A stretch of DNA of 64,000 nucleotides, from assembly GCA_945865545.1 (NCBI GenBank), contig CAMBEQ010000004.1, positions 1-64,000 of the forward strand. The letters run 5' to 3'. This stretch comes from Sediminibacterium ginsengisoli. GTDB lineage: Bacteria; Bacteroidota; Bacteroidia; Chitinophagales; Chitinophagaceae. Below, piece by piece: positions 8,581-18,062 of the stretch; position 1 is the first letter of the stretch; each line of letters starts with the position of its first letter. The position numbers and the translations under genes are program-made. Under the pieces are notes generated by a model that was not told the origin of the DNA, made no database searches, and saw only the letters and a program-made list of their open reading frames with translations.

Positions 8581-9933
8581 TTACTTTTTTTCTTCAAATA
8601 GCTTCTCTTTTGAAACAATTTTTACCAAATCTCCTTCTTTCAAAGTTTTACTCACAGTACTGTAAGGGCCTGTAATAACTTCTTCTCCTACTTTTAATCC
8701 TACTATTTCAATATAATTTAAGTCTTGAATATCAGTTTTAACTTTAACCATTTTTACTTTATTGTCTTTTTGTAAAACGAAAACTACTTCAGTCATATCA
8801 TCGGCAGTTTCAGTTTTAGGAGCCGCTTTATCATCTGTTTTAGTACTAGATACTTTTGTGTCTTTCCCTTGTCCTTCTTTGTCTCTTGTGGTTACCGCGT
8901 TCAATGGAACCGTAATTACATTCACTTTTGATTTAGTTTGTATGTCTGCACTTGCAGTCATACCCGGTCTAAATGGGAATATATTATTATCCTTTACCAA
9001 ATCTGTATAGCCTTCTGGAAGCAATCTAATGTGTACTTTATAGTTAGCCACTTCTGAAGTAGTAGCCACACCTGATGAAGTAGAAGTAATTGGATTGGCT
9101 ATTTTATATACCACTCCTTTAAATTTTCTATTGTTATAAGCATCTACCTCTACCAAAGCCGTGTCCCCTATTTTAACTTTAGTGATATCATTTTCTCCTA
9201 CGTCCACTCTCACTTCTATACTTTTCATATCGGCCACACGCAACATTTCAGTACCTGTCATTTGAGCGGTACCTACCACTCTTTCTCCTTTTTTTACATT
9301 CATCAAACTCACTATACCATCCATAGGACAGGTAATAATGGTTCTTGATAAATCTTTTTCGGCACGCGCTAATTGTGCATTGGCTCCTTGTATTTGCGCT
9401 TCTCCGCTTTTAATAGTTTCTTTAGCCGAATTGAAAGCCGATTCAGCAGAACGATACGCTTGTTCGGTTTGCTCAAATTCAGATCTTGACACAATTTTAT
9501 CGGCGAACAATTTTTTATACCGCTCGTAACTTGCTTTCGTATTTTCGTAACTTGTCTTAAATCCACTCAAAGCTGCTTTTACATTTTCGTATTGCGCTTT
9601 AACTTGATTCACACTAGCCGTAATTTGATCTCTTTGAGAAGAATATATATCGGCATAAATTTTAGCAAGCACTTGGCCTTTGGTAACTTTATCGCCTTCC
9701 TCCACGTATAAGTTTACAATTTCACCAGAAATATCTGGACTCACTTTAACTTCCACTTCAGGATATACTTTTCCGCTGGCATTTACCGATTCAGTAATAG
9801 TTCTTAACTGAACTTTTTCCGAAGTCACTTCCATACCTTCTTCCTTTCCAATGACACCTGCTTTTTTCAAGCCGATCAATAGTGCAATGATTGCCACTAA
9901 GCCTACCAGTATCCAAATTACTTTCTTATTCAT
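8581..9933 (-). CDS. Periplasmic adaptor subunit of a tripartite efflux pump (HlyD/MacA family)
   Basis: 450 residues. An N-terminal membrane anchor lies at about residues 4-22. The biotinyl-lipoyl half-motif YVEEGDKVTKGQVLAKI is followed by a long coiled-coil hairpin (about 95-215, rich in Ala/Gln/Glu) and the returning lipoyl half (ITCPMDGIVSLMNVKKGERV). Beta-barrel blocks (MLRVADMKSIEVRVDVGENDI) and a membrane-proximal domain follow. A low-complexity Lys/Asp/Thr insertion (about residues 365-395) interrupts the C-terminal region. It bridges an inner-membrane transporter and TolC. It starts 19 bases downstream of the TolC-family gene. No inner-membrane transporter gene follows: the next gene is gpsA, after a terminator. 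Confidence 0.9.
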   Translation of the reverse strand: MNKKVIWILVGLVAIIALLIGLKKAGVIGKEEGMEVTSEKVQLRTITESVNASGKVYPEVEVKVSPDISGEIVNLYVEEGDKVTKGQVLAKIYADIYSSQRDQITASVNQVKAQYENVKAALSGFKTSYENTKASYERYKKLFADKIVSRSEFEQTEQAYRSAESAFNSAKETIKSGEAQIQGANAQLARAEKDLSRTIITCPMDGIVSLMNVKKGERVVGTAQMTGTEMLRVADMKSIEVRVDVGENDITKVKIGDTALVEVDAYNNRKFKGVVYKIANPITSTSSGVATTSEVANYKVHIRLLPEGYTDLVKDNNIFPFRPGMTASADIQTKSKVNVITVPLNAVTTRDKEGQGKDTKVSSTKTDDKAAPKTETADDMTEVVFVLQKDNKVKMVKVKTDIQDLNYIEIVGLKVGEEVITGPYSTVSKTLKEGDLVKIVSKEKLFEEKK

Positions 9934-9952
9934 TTTGATTTATTTAATGCTA

Positions 9953-11290
9953 CTATAATGTTAATGCTTCTCCTTTATAAAATTCTAAAAGTTTAATTCT
10001 AAATACATGCTCGTATTGAGCCGTTTTAAAATTAACTTTAGCTTTTAAATAATTATTTTGATTGTTTAATAATTCAATGGTACCCAACAAACCTAATTCA
10101 TAACGCTTGGTAGCGAATTGATATGTTTTTTCAGAAGAGGTTAATGCTTTTTGAGCAGCGTTTAATTTATTGTAGGCTACTACCGCATTGGTAAAGGCTG
10201 AATAAATATCTTGCTTTAATTTACGCTGTGTATTGTCCGCCTGAAGTATTACGCTACTTAAATTTAGCTTTGATTGTTGATAATTTAATTTTGATTGATT
10301 GCCATTGAAAAGAGGAATGCTCATTTGCAAGCCAACGTTTTGACCAAAATTATTACCTACTTGCGTATTCCATCCATTCCATACCCTTCCCCAATCTTTA
10401 GATTGATTAGAAAAGTTAGAAGTTAAATTGTATCCAAAACTTAAAGTAGGATAGAAACCTGCTTTAGCTACTAAAGTGTTTTTTTCAGCTGCTTTTACTC
10501 TAAGGGTTGCCGCTTTTACATTAGGCATATTTTGAGCAGCTAAATTAAATACATAATCGGGTTGCAAATCGGCGAAGGCTTGTAACTTAATTTGATCCAC
10601 TGGTTGTGCTATAATTTCAAATGGATTGGACGCGTCTAAATTTAACAAAGCCATCATGTTTAATTTAGTTTGCTGCACCGAAGAAATCGCTGTAATATAA
10701 CTACTACTGTCATTCGCCAATTGCGTTTCTAATTCTAATAAATTTAATTCAGGCAACAAACCCACTTCTACTCTTTTACCTGTTGCAATTAATTGCTCTT
10801 TGGTTTGTTGTATTTGTATTTTTGCAATTTCAACTTGCTCAATAGCCGATAATATTTGTAAATAGAAAGTAGCTACATTCATTGAAATGTCATTAGCAAT
10901 AGTAAGCTTATCCGCTTCGCTAGCATACCAACTCAAACTAGAAGCCTCTGCATTATTTTTCAATCTTCCGGCATTGAATACTTGCACCCCACCATTTAGA
11001 CCAAAGTTATTGTAGAGAAATTGAGTGTTAGAAAAACCATTGGTGGTAGGATCAATAGACCTACCAAACCTCATACCCATTCCAGTAGAACCATTTACAG
11101 TTGGCAAACGATTAGAATTAGCTAATTGAGCCTGTAATTTTGCTAATCTGGCAGAGACATCTGCTTGCTGAACGGAAATATTGTGCTGGATAGCATATTG
11201 AACACAGGATTTTAGATCCCATTGAGCTGGTTCTTGCGCTTTAAGGCTTAATGCCCCGCAAAACAGGAATAAGGAAAATAAGTATTTCAT
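9953..11290 (-). CDS. TolC-family outer-membrane efflux protein
   Basis: 445 residues from the ATG at 11290, chosen because it gives a clean signal peptide (MKYLFSLFLFCGALSLKAQ); an in-frame ATG lies 11 codons upstream. The mature part shows the duplicated outer-membrane efflux protein pattern: WDLKSCVQYAIQHN near the start, two Ala/Gln-rich helical repeats, and SIPLFNGNQSKLNY and RYELGLLGTIELLNNQNNYL in the second half. It forms the outer-membrane channel of a tripartite pump with the adaptor encoded 19 bases downstream. Substrate cannot be deduced. Confidence 0.9.
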   Translation of the reverse strand: MKYLFSLFLFCGALSLKAQEPAQWDLKSCVQYAIQHNISVQQADVSARLAKLQAQLANSNRLPTVNGSTGMGMRFGRSIDPTTNGFSNTQFLYNNFGLNGGVQVFNAGRLKNNAEASSLSWYASEADKLTIANDISMNVATFYLQILSAIEQVEIAKIQIQQTKEQLIATGKRVEVGLLPELNLLELETQLANDSSSYITAISSVQQTKLNMMALLNLDASNPFEIIAQPVDQIKLQAFADLQPDYVFNLAAQNMPNVKAATLRVKAAEKNTLVAKAGFYPTLSFGYNLTSNFSNQSKDWGRVWNGWNTQVGNNFGQNVGLQMSIPLFNGNQSKLNYQQSKLNLSSVILQADNTQRKLKQDIYSAFTNAVVAYNKLNAAQKALTSSEKTYQFATKRYELGLLGTIELLNNQNNYLKAKVNFKTAQYEHVFRIKLLEFYKGEALTL

Positions 11291-11406
11291 AGGTATATTA
11301 TTAGAACGCTTTTTACGGTACAAAAGTAATCTAATAAGCAGTAGTTGACTAATTTTTAGACAGACGGAAAAGGCATCGGCTGAGCAGCAATAATTACAGA
11401 TGAAAG

Positions 11407-11429
11407 GCTTTAAAAATACTTTTTAAAGC
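11407..11429 (-). terminator. Inverted repeat downstream of the permease gene, possible terminator
   Basis: A perfect 10-bp inverted repeat GCTTTAAAAA/TTTTTAAAGC with a 3-base loop sits between the permease stop (11447) and the tolC start region. It is AT-rich and lacks a T-tract after the stem, so terminator function is only possible. Confidence 0.4.
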
Positions 11430-11446
11430 AGCAAACCCCCATTTCG

Positions 11447-12787
11447 CTATGAATTAGCGTTGGATGGCTGCTTTTTGTAATAAAACATACGGTAAATAAT
11501 AAGCACCAATGCCACTAAAGCCATGGCGGTAAAGGCTGAATAAGGCTTGTCTATGACCACCGCAACAGCCACCAAAGCATAAGCAATCACAAAAATGACA
11601 CAAAAAATAGGCGTCCACTTTTTAAGGGCTCCTGTCACTTCTCCATCTCCCTGTTTTTTGTTCCTTAAAATTAGCAGCGTAGCAGCCGAAGTACTCATGC
11701 CCAAGCAATCTAAAAAAATGCTAAAACTTAAAACATCATCCACCCCTTTACCAAAAAAAGTAACTAAAATTGTAATTATGGCAAAAACAGTTAAGCCAGG
11801 AACCAGCGCATCTGTTGTTGGATGTTTTTTTTGAAAAATGGCAGGAAGTACTTTATCCTCACTCATCGCAAACATCACTCTGGGGTTACTCATTAAAATA
11901 ACATTCACATAAGCCAACACACTTAGTACCATCGCAAAATCAAAAACCTTGGCACCAAATTTTCCAAACCAAGCTTCAAATAATAAAGAACCAATTGCAT
12001 TCGCATTTTTCATTTGATCAAAGCCAATCACTTTAATATAAGTATAATTGATGGCTAAGTATAAAAACAATACTACTAATATGCCTACTACAATTCCTCT
12101 TTGCATGGTTTTAGCCGACTTTACCTCCGATCCAAAATTGATCGTTTGTTGATAGCCCCCATAGGTAAAAAATACCGATACCAAACTTACTAATAACAAT
12201 AAAGCGCCATTGGTTCCATCGTAGGTATAAATTTTCCCTTCATTAATTCCATGTGGAGGAACCGTCACCCCTTTAAACAAGGAAGAAATTAATAAAACGA
12301 TTAATGAAATTTTCACCACCGTTAAAATATTCTGTGTGCGACTACTTGTTTTTAATCCCAGCAAATTAACAATATAAAATAGCCCTACAGAAAAAGAAGC
12401 CACTATAATATTAAATAAAGTGCCGGAAGGTTGACCAAATAATAAATCACTTACATAATCGGCGCCAATTAAAGCAACGACTGCTAAGGAAGCTGCATTA
12501 CTTATTAATATTAAAACGTTAATGGTAAATCCAACACCGGGATGATAACAATGCGCAAACACTTTATAGTAACCTCCCATTACTGGAAGTCTTTGTCCAA
12601 TTTCGGCATAAGTGAGCGCGCCAAATAAAGCAATCACACCCCCAATCATCCACGCGCCAAAAAAAATAAGCGGCGTGCCCGACTTTGCAGCAATGGTAGC
12701 GGGGGTTTTAAAAATACCCATCCCAATCACCAAACTCACCACAATCATGGTCAGGCTAAAAAAATTAATGGATTGCTTTTCTTTCAT
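11447..12787 (-). CDS. APC-superfamily amino acid permease
   Basis: 446 residues from the ATG at 12787 (a TTG three codons upstream is less likely). It is very hydrophobic with about 12 membrane helices. The first helix has the APC signature SLVIGMGIFKTPA, and later blocks (GALTYAEIGQRLPVMGGYYKVF, FFTYGGYQQTINFGSEVK) are typical of the amino acid-polyamine-organocation family, close to the LAT/APC subgroup. It imports or exchanges amino acids across the inner membrane; substrate unknown. No linked gene suggests a specific pathway: the riboswitch-btuB unit lies divergently upstream and tolC lies downstream. Confidence 0.87.
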   Translation of the reverse strand: MKEKQSINFFSLTMIVVSLVIGMGIFKTPATIAAKSGTPLIFFGAWMIGGVIALFGALTYAEIGQRLPVMGGYYKVFAHCYHPGVGFTINVLILISNAASLAVVALIGADYVSDLLFGQPSGTLFNIIVASFSVGLFYIVNLLGLKTSSRTQNILTVVKISLIVLLISSLFKGVTVPPHGINEGKIYTYDGTNGALLLLVSLVSVFFTYGGYQQTINFGSEVKSAKTMQRGIVVGILVVLFLYLAINYTYIKVIGFDQMKNANAIGSLLFEAWFGKFGAKVFDFAMVLSVLAYVNVILMSNPRVMFAMSEDKVLPAIFQKKHPTTDALVPGLTVFAIITILVTFFGKGVDDVLSFSIFLDCLGMSTSAATLLILRNKKQGDGEVTGALKKWTPIFCVIFVIAYALVAVAVVIDKPYSAFTAMALVALVLIIYRMFYYKKQPSNANS

Positions 12788-12875
12788 AAAATTCAATGAA
12801 AGCTAAATATAATTAAAATGGTTAAGTTTTCAACAAGCCGTTAGTAATTAAAAGTGGTTGGAGGTAGATAAATAC

Positions 12876-12883
12876 TAAATTTG
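12876..12883 (+). promoter_or_regulatory. Promoter -7 element for the cobalamin riboswitch-btuB transcript
   Basis: TAAATTTG matches the TAnnTTTG consensus and ends 6 bases before the riboswitch P1 stem. A TTG at 12858-12860 lies 15 bases upstream, somewhat close for a -33 element. The placement fits transcription starting right at the riboswitch. Confidence 0.55.
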
Positions 12884-12889
12884 ATACAG

Positions 12890-13050
12890 AATTAGGTTCA
12901 TGCAAGTGATTAAAAGGGAATCCCGTTAAAATCGGGGGCTATTCCCGTAGCTGTGAGTTCGTTGCTGCAAAGCAATTGATGCAATATATCCACTAAAGCA
13001 ATTTGGGAAGGATGCATCCTTAAAGAACAAGCCAGAAGACCTGCCTAATT
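12890..13050 (+). ncRNA. Cobalamin (B12) riboswitch
   Basis: The terminal P1 stem pairs AATTAGG (12890-12896) with CCTAATT (13044-13050). Inside it, the conserved core runs GTTCATG, AAAAGGGAA, CCCGT, GGGGGCTATTCCCGTAGCTGTGAG in part, and ends with the B12-box form GCCAGAAGACCTGCC at 13031-13045. Element order and length (161 nt) are those of the adenosyl/aquocobalamin riboswitch. It lies 166 bases upstream of a BtuB-like receptor gene, the classical target, which it should repress when cobalamin is plentiful. A small hairpin GCTTT/AAAGC at 13064-13080 follows and could be part of the expression platform. Confidence 0.95.
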
Positions 13051-13216
13051 TAAAAAATCAACAGCTTTCGGGTAAAAAGCATGGATTGTAAAAAATTAAG
13101 TGCAGATGTTATAGAGCCGAATTGTATTTATTATCTAAATGCTTTCCTCTTCTTCTCCTTAATCAATTATGGTTCTCTTTCTCCAGGAAGCTCATTGTTC
13201 AATCAAAAACAAAACA

Positions 13217-15142
13217 ATGAGCCAAAAATTAATCACGCTCTCGGTGTGCCTTATCGCCACCACCCTTGCCTTTGGGCAAAAAGAAAAGTCTCCAAAAGAT
13301 TCTTTAAACACTTTAGAAGAAGTGATTGTCACTGCCAACAAAGTGGAGCAGAGACAAAACAGCACTGGTAAAGTGGTTACGGTAATCAATGCTGCTCAAA
13401 TTCAGGCCAATGCAGGCAGAAGCATTGCTCAAATTTTAAATGAACAAGCAGGCTTGTATTTACCAGGTAGTTTAAGCAATGTAGGAACTGTGCCAAGCAT
13501 TTACATGCGAGGTGCTTCCAGTGGTCGAACTTTGATTTTAATTAATGGTATGCCCGTGGGTGATCCTTCTATGATTAGCAATGAGTTTGATTTAAACTTA
13601 GTGCCACTCAATCAAATAGAGCGTGTTGAAATTTTAAAAGGTGCGCAAAGTACTTTGTACGGATCTGATGCCATTGGGGGCGTCATCAATATTATCACCA
13701 AAAATAAATCAATCCCTACCCTCTCGGGAGATATCAGCGCAGGCAGTTATGGTACGAAAAAAATAAATTTGCAACACAGCAACACCCTAGGTAAATTAAA
13801 TTATGCTGTTGGAATAGGCAACGAAACAGCCACTGGATTTTCTTCTGCAGCAGATATTACGGGGAAAAATAACTTTGATAAAGACGGTTATCAAAATAAA
13901 AACTGGTTCGGTAATATTAATTACACTTTCAATCCAAATTGGAATGTAAAAATCTCCACCCATCAAACAAGTTATAAAGCGGATATTGATTATGGTGCTT
14001 TTAAAGATGATAAGGATAATCAATTTAACAACGCGACCAAAATGACAGGCGTTATTTTGAAATATAAAAAAGAAAAAACTATTTTTCAATTTCAATACCA
14101 ATTGAGTACACAAGACAGGCAATATAAAAACGATAGCGTAGATAGAACTTACACCATTTTTGAAGACAATCAATACACTGGCAAATCTCATTTTGCAGAT
14201 GCCTTTTTTTCAAAATCAATTTCAAAAAATATACAGTGGATTGTAGGTGCCGATTTTAGATACGGATCTTATCAACAGACTTATTTGTCAATAAGTGAAT
14301 ATGGGCCTTATAATGATAAATTTAAAGATACTTTTCAATACCAAACTGCCCTGTATAGCTCTTTATTAATTAACAACCCCTCCAATAAATGGTTAATCGA
14401 ATTAGGCGGTAGAGTGAATAAGCACGATCGTTATGGGGCCAACCAAACTTTCACTATTAGTCCTTCTTATAAATTAAATACTAGCATTCGATTCATGGCA
14501 AGTGCTTCCACTGGATACAAAGCACCTTCACTTTATCAATTAAGCTACAATGAAAAATTAAAACCAGAGCAATCTTTTAATACGGAGGTAGGGATAGAAT
14601 ATAAAACCAACCCTCTTTTTGTTAGAGCCGTTTATTACAATAGAACCATAGATAACGGAATAGACTACAATTATATTGATTATAATTTTTTCAACTACAT
14701 CCAACAAAAGGTAAATGGCTTAGAATTAGAATTGAATTGGAAGGCCAATGAAAAAAACAATATTTCGTTGAACTATACTTTAATGTATGGGCAAGAAACC
14801 AATCAAAATAGAGCGACTACCACCGACACTATTACTTATGACTATTTATTAAAGCGTCCTAAAAATACAGCAGGCATTCAATGGACATACGAAGCTTCTT
14901 CAAAATTAAATTTTAGCATGGCCGCTAGATACATTAGTAAGCGATACGATATAGGTGGTTATGCAGCAAAAGATGTTAATTTAAAAAGCTATACCCTAAT
15001 TAATGCGCATATTCAATACAAGCTCAACAAGCATATTTTATTGTATGCCGATGCGCAAAATATCGGCAACGTTGTATTTCAAGAAATCAATGGATACAAT
15101 GCTATGGGAAGAATGTTCCTGTTTGGACTGAGGATAAATTAA
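13217..15142 (+). CDS. btuB: TonB-dependent vitamin B12 receptor (BtuB-like)
   Basis: 641 residues from the ATG at 13217, which gives a signal peptide (MSQKLITLSVCLIATTLAFGQ); an in-frame ATG at 13169 would add 16 residues ahead of it. A TonB-box-like segment (LEEVIVTAN) is followed by a plug domain (IYMRGASSGRTLILINGMPVGD in two pieces, VERVEILKGAQSTLYGSDAIGGVINI) and a 22-strand-type barrel ending in a terminal aromatic/hydrophobic strand (GRMFLFGLRIN). Length and plug match BtuB, and the cobalamin riboswitch upstream makes vitamin B12 or a related corrinoid the likely cargo. No btuF/btuCD genes are adjacent. A strong terminator follows at 15175-15206. Confidence 0.9.
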   Translation: MSQKLITLSVCLIATTLAFGQKEKSPKDSLNTLEEVIVTANKVEQRQNSTGKVVTVINAAQIQANAGRSIAQILNEQAGLYLPGSLSNVGTVPSIYMRGASSGRTLILINGMPVGDPSMISNEFDLNLVPLNQIERVEILKGAQSTLYGSDAIGGVINIITKNKSIPTLSGDISAGSYGTKKINLQHSNTLGKLNYAVGIGNETATGFSSAADITGKNNFDKDGYQNKNWFGNINYTFNPNWNVKISTHQTSYKADIDYGAFKDDKDNQFNNATKMTGVILKYKKEKTIFQFQYQLSTQDRQYKNDSVDRTYTIFEDNQYTGKSHFADAFFSKSISKNIQWIVGADFRYGSYQQTYLSISEYGPYNDKFKDTFQYQTALYSSLLINNPSNKWLIELGGRVNKHDRYGANQTFTISPSYKLNTSIRFMASASTGYKAPSLYQLSYNEKLKPEQSFNTEVGIEYKTNPLFVRAVYYNRTIDNGIDYNYIDYNFFNYIQQKVNGLELELNWKANEKNNISLNYTLMYGQETNQNRATTTDTITYDYLLKRPKNTAGIQWTYEASSKLNFSMAARYISKRYDIGGYAAKDVNLKSYTLINAHIQYKLNKHILLYADAQNIGNVVFQEINGYNAMGRMFLFGLRIN

Positions 15143-15174
15143 TAGCTAGTAATGATATCGACGCCGAATAGTTC

Positions 15175-15207
15175 AAAAAGCTTTGTATCTTTATACAAAG
15201 CTTTTTT
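15175..15207 (+). terminator. Terminator after btuB, abutting the marC start codon
   Basis: A 13-bp perfect stem AAAAAGCTTTGTA/TACAAAGCTTTTT (15175-15187 and 15194-15206) with a 6-base loop and T-tract. The T-tract ends directly at the marC ATG (15208). The loop side also contains TATCTTTA, close to the TAnnTTTG promoter consensus, so the hairpin may overlap the marC promoter. Confidence 0.8.
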
Positions 15208-15786
15208 ATGGTATTTCACTTCGATCAATTACTTACCGTTATTTTTACTTTGTTTGCCGTAATAGATATTGTGGGTTCTATACCACTATTAATTGCGATG
15301 AAAGAAAAATCGGGCGCCATTAAATCGCTCAAAGTGACGCTTATTTCAGGTGCACTTATGATTTTGTTTTTATTTCTTGGAAAACCTTTTTTACAAGTAT
15401 TGGGCTTGGATGTAAAGTCTTTTGCGGTGGGTGGTTCTATTGTAATATTTCTATTAGGATTAGAAATGGTATTGGGTCATGAAATTTTTAAGGGGGATAA
15501 AAATGCACACTCAGGTGCCGTGGTGCCTATTGCCTTTCCAATTATTGCTGGAAGCGGAACGCTTACCACCATCATGTCTTTAAAAGCTAATTTTGATGAA
15601 TTATATATTGCATTAGGCATACTTATTAATTTAGTCATTGTATTTGCAGTACTTAAATCACTTAATTTCATAGAAAGGCTGCTAGGGCCCGGAGGCTTAC
15701 TAGCAGTTCGTAAATTTTTTGGCGTTATTCTTTTAGCCATCGCCGTTAAAATATTCTCTAGCAATGTGAGCGCTTTGAAACGCTAA
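15208..15786 (+). CDS. MarC-family integral membrane protein
   Basis: 192 residues with about six hydrophobic helices. The first helix contains TLFAVIDIVGSIPLLI, and a later block has AFPIIAGSGTLTTIMSL, both signatures of the MarC/UPF0056 family. Members were once linked to multiple antibiotic resistance, but their function is unproven. The start at 15208 fits the family N-terminus, even though it is immediately behind the btuB terminator hairpin. The 3' end overlaps the stop of the convergent TonB receptor gene by 4 bases. Confidence 0.88.
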   Translation: MVFHFDQLLTVIFTLFAVIDIVGSIPLLIAMKEKSGAIKSLKVTLISGALMILFLFLGKPFLQVLGLDVKSFAVGGSIVIFLLGLEMVLGHEIFKGDKNAHSGAVVPIAFPIIAGSGTLTTIMSLKANFDELYIALGILINLVIVFAVLKSLNFIERLLGPGGLLAVRKFFGVILLAIAVKIFSSNVSALKR

Positions 15787-17990
15787 AATGAATATCTACA
15801 ACTAAGGATATAATTTCTACCCACAGCAGAAATACCACTTGCGAAGTATCGATAGTTAAGATCGGTAATATTTTCTATCTGAAAACCAACACTTAATTTT
15901 TTAGTGGGCGTATAATAAGATGCAAAATTAATGGTCATCCAACTTGGCATACCCTCTTTGGTGGCATAAATTTCATTGTCTTCTCCATTTAAATTATAAT
16001 CTTCTATGCGCTTCCATCCATTAAACACAGTAAACAATTCTGCATTCCATTTGTCATTACCATGCTTTAAAGCAACTCTGCCATAAGTAGGCGGAATATG
16101 ATCTAAAGGCATTTCTTTAAAACTATTGTTATAGGTTCCTTTTGTATAAGTATAGGTAGCAGAAAGCATCGTATTAGGCGTTAAGTTAGCGGACCCATTT
16201 AAATTAAAGCCATAGACAACTGCTTTAGCTTTATTTTGAGTCGCAAATACATCACTTTTTACACCTTGGTAAATAATGGTACTTGAATTATTCCACTTGA
16301 ATACATCTACCACCAAAGCATTCTTAAACCAAGTGTAAAACAAAGAAGCGCCAAGACTATAATTCGAAGTTGTTTTAGAAATATTTACTTCTGCATTATA
16401 AGTATATTCCGGTTTTAAATCCTTGTTAGGTACCACTACATAACCAGTTCTAGTATCAAATACTTTAGTCAAATCATCCACATTGGGTGCTCTAAATCCA
16501 CTGCTTGCACCAAAAGCAATTCTTAATCCATCGGCTCCATTGTAGGCCATGCCCAAATTACCCGTAATAGCAGTATTATTTTGTTTGGCATCTGTGAATG
16601 GAAAATGCATGAGTGCAGTGTCTTTAAAATGAGCATTCAATTGTACATTGTTCAAACGCAAACCACTATTCAATACCCAATTGCCTGTAAAGAATTTAGT
16701 GTGTTGCACATAGATGGCATGATTAGACATATTAGTTGGTCCATCACTGTATCTAGTGGCAATAGCGCTGCGTAAATTAGTTTCAATATTATTACGATAC
16801 GCCGTAGAGCCCACCACATTATAATAAGACTCTATTCCAATATTTAATTCACTAGACTTTCCTTGATGCAATAAATCCATATTCAAACCAAATAAATCTA
16901 CTTCTTCAAATCTAAAGTCCTTGTTATTGGACTTGAATCTTCTACTAATCCTACTTTCTTCTAGGTGTTGGTAATTGACATTCGCATTCATTTTTTGAAA
17001 ATAACCTTTCAATTGCGATTTGGTTAATTTATATCCAAACATATTGCGCACTTGTGGTCCATAATACCACTCTGAATATATGGGCAACCCTTTACTCGTT
17101 TCTGTTAAACGATCATAGCGATTAATAGCAGAAGAGTTAGAGATTTGAACATTCAATAAATGAGTTGTATTTTCATTTGGCTTATACAATACTTTTTGCA
17201 AAAGATCGGTTTGATTGTATCCACTTAATTTTTGAATGTTTGCAGATGTACTATTGTCTTTAACTACATCTACATTGTTTTCACGTACTACGTAAAAAAG
17301 TCTTTTACCAAAGTCTGGGTAAGCTGCCAATCTTTTATTCCCTTGACGCATATCGCCGAAAGTACTATTGGTAAAGGACGTTAGGTATGCCCATTTATTA
17401 TTGGCAATATTTACATCAACATGTTGTCGATTTTCATTTTGACCATTGCCGTATCTATAAACCAGATTGCCATTTACTTTCCAAGGTGCTTTGTTGGAGC
17501 TAAGATTAGAAATATACAATTGTGGCTGTTTAGTAAATAAATTCACCACACCCCCCAATGCATCGCTTCCATATAAAGTAGAACTTGGCCCATAAATAAT
17601 TTCAACACGATCCAATATCATATTATCCACAGTAATAATATTTTGTAAATGGCCAGCTCTAAAAATGGCACTATTCATACGAATACCATCCACCATTAAC
17701 AATACCCTACTCGCCTCAAAACCCCTTACCACAGGGCTTCCTCCACCAGCTTGACTTTTTTGAACAAATACTTGACCCGAAGCAGTTAAGATATCTGCCG
17801 TGCTTGCTTGTTGTTGCAACAATATTTTATCGGTTAAAGCAACCACCCTTTGTACGATATTTTTTGAGAGTGTTGGAAATTTGTTAGCATAAATAACTAC
17901 ATCTTTTAATTGTTTAGCTGTAGTATCAGATTGCGCCAAAAGTTCCAAACTCATACCAAAAAATAATAGTACGCTTAATATAAAACGCAT
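15783..17990 (-). CDS. TonB-dependent outer-membrane receptor
   Basis: 735 residues with a signal peptide (MRFILSVLLFFGMSLELLAQ), TonB-box-like LKDVVIYANKF, a plug domain with GSPVVRGFEASRVLLMVDG and VEIIYGPSSTLYGSDALGG, and a beta-barrel ending in LSCRYSF. The plug most resembles the hemoglobin/heme or colicin-type receptor branch, but cargo cannot be read from sequence alone. There is no carboxypeptidase-like N-terminal extension and no SusD partner. A small exported protein gene lies 72 bases upstream on the same strand and is probably cotranscribed. Confidence 0.88.
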   Translation of the reverse strand: MRFILSVLLFFGMSLELLAQSDTTAKQLKDVVIYANKFPTLSKNIVQRVVALTDKILLQQQASTADILTASGQVFVQKSQAGGGSPVVRGFEASRVLLMVDGIRMNSAIFRAGHLQNIITVDNMILDRVEIIYGPSSTLYGSDALGGVVNLFTKQPQLYISNLSSNKAPWKVNGNLVYRYGNGQNENRQHVDVNIANNKWAYLTSFTNSTFGDMRQGNKRLAAYPDFGKRLFYVVRENNVDVVKDNSTSANIQKLSGYNQTDLLQKVLYKPNENTTHLLNVQISNSSAINRYDRLTETSKGLPIYSEWYYGPQVRNMFGYKLTKSQLKGYFQKMNANVNYQHLEESRISRRFKSNNKDFRFEEVDLFGLNMDLLHQGKSSELNIGIESYYNVVGSTAYRNNIETNLRSAIATRYSDGPTNMSNHAIYVQHTKFFTGNWVLNSGLRLNNVQLNAHFKDTALMHFPFTDAKQNNTAITGNLGMAYNGADGLRIAFGASSGFRAPNVDDLTKVFDTRTGYVVVPNKDLKPEYTYNAEVNISKTTSNYSLGASLFYTWFKNALVVDVFKWNNSSTIIYQGVKSDVFATQNKAKAVVYGFNLNGSANLTPNTMLSATYTYTKGTYNNSFKEMPLDHIPPTYGRVALKHGNDKWNAELFTVFNGWKRIEDYNLNGEDNEIYATKEGMPSWMTINFASYYTPTKKLSVGFQIENITDLNYRYFASGISAVGRNYILSCRYSF

Positions 17991-18062
17991 TAATAATTAA
18001 TTGAAAATGAAATTGAATTAACTATCAAATGAAAAAATGATTTGATAGTCCTGTCTTGTACA

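Noticed and set aside
13081-13371. Open reading frame starting right after the cobalamin riboswitch
   Set aside because: It overlaps the BtuB-like gene in another frame and shows no protein features. The signal peptide start at 13217 is convincing.
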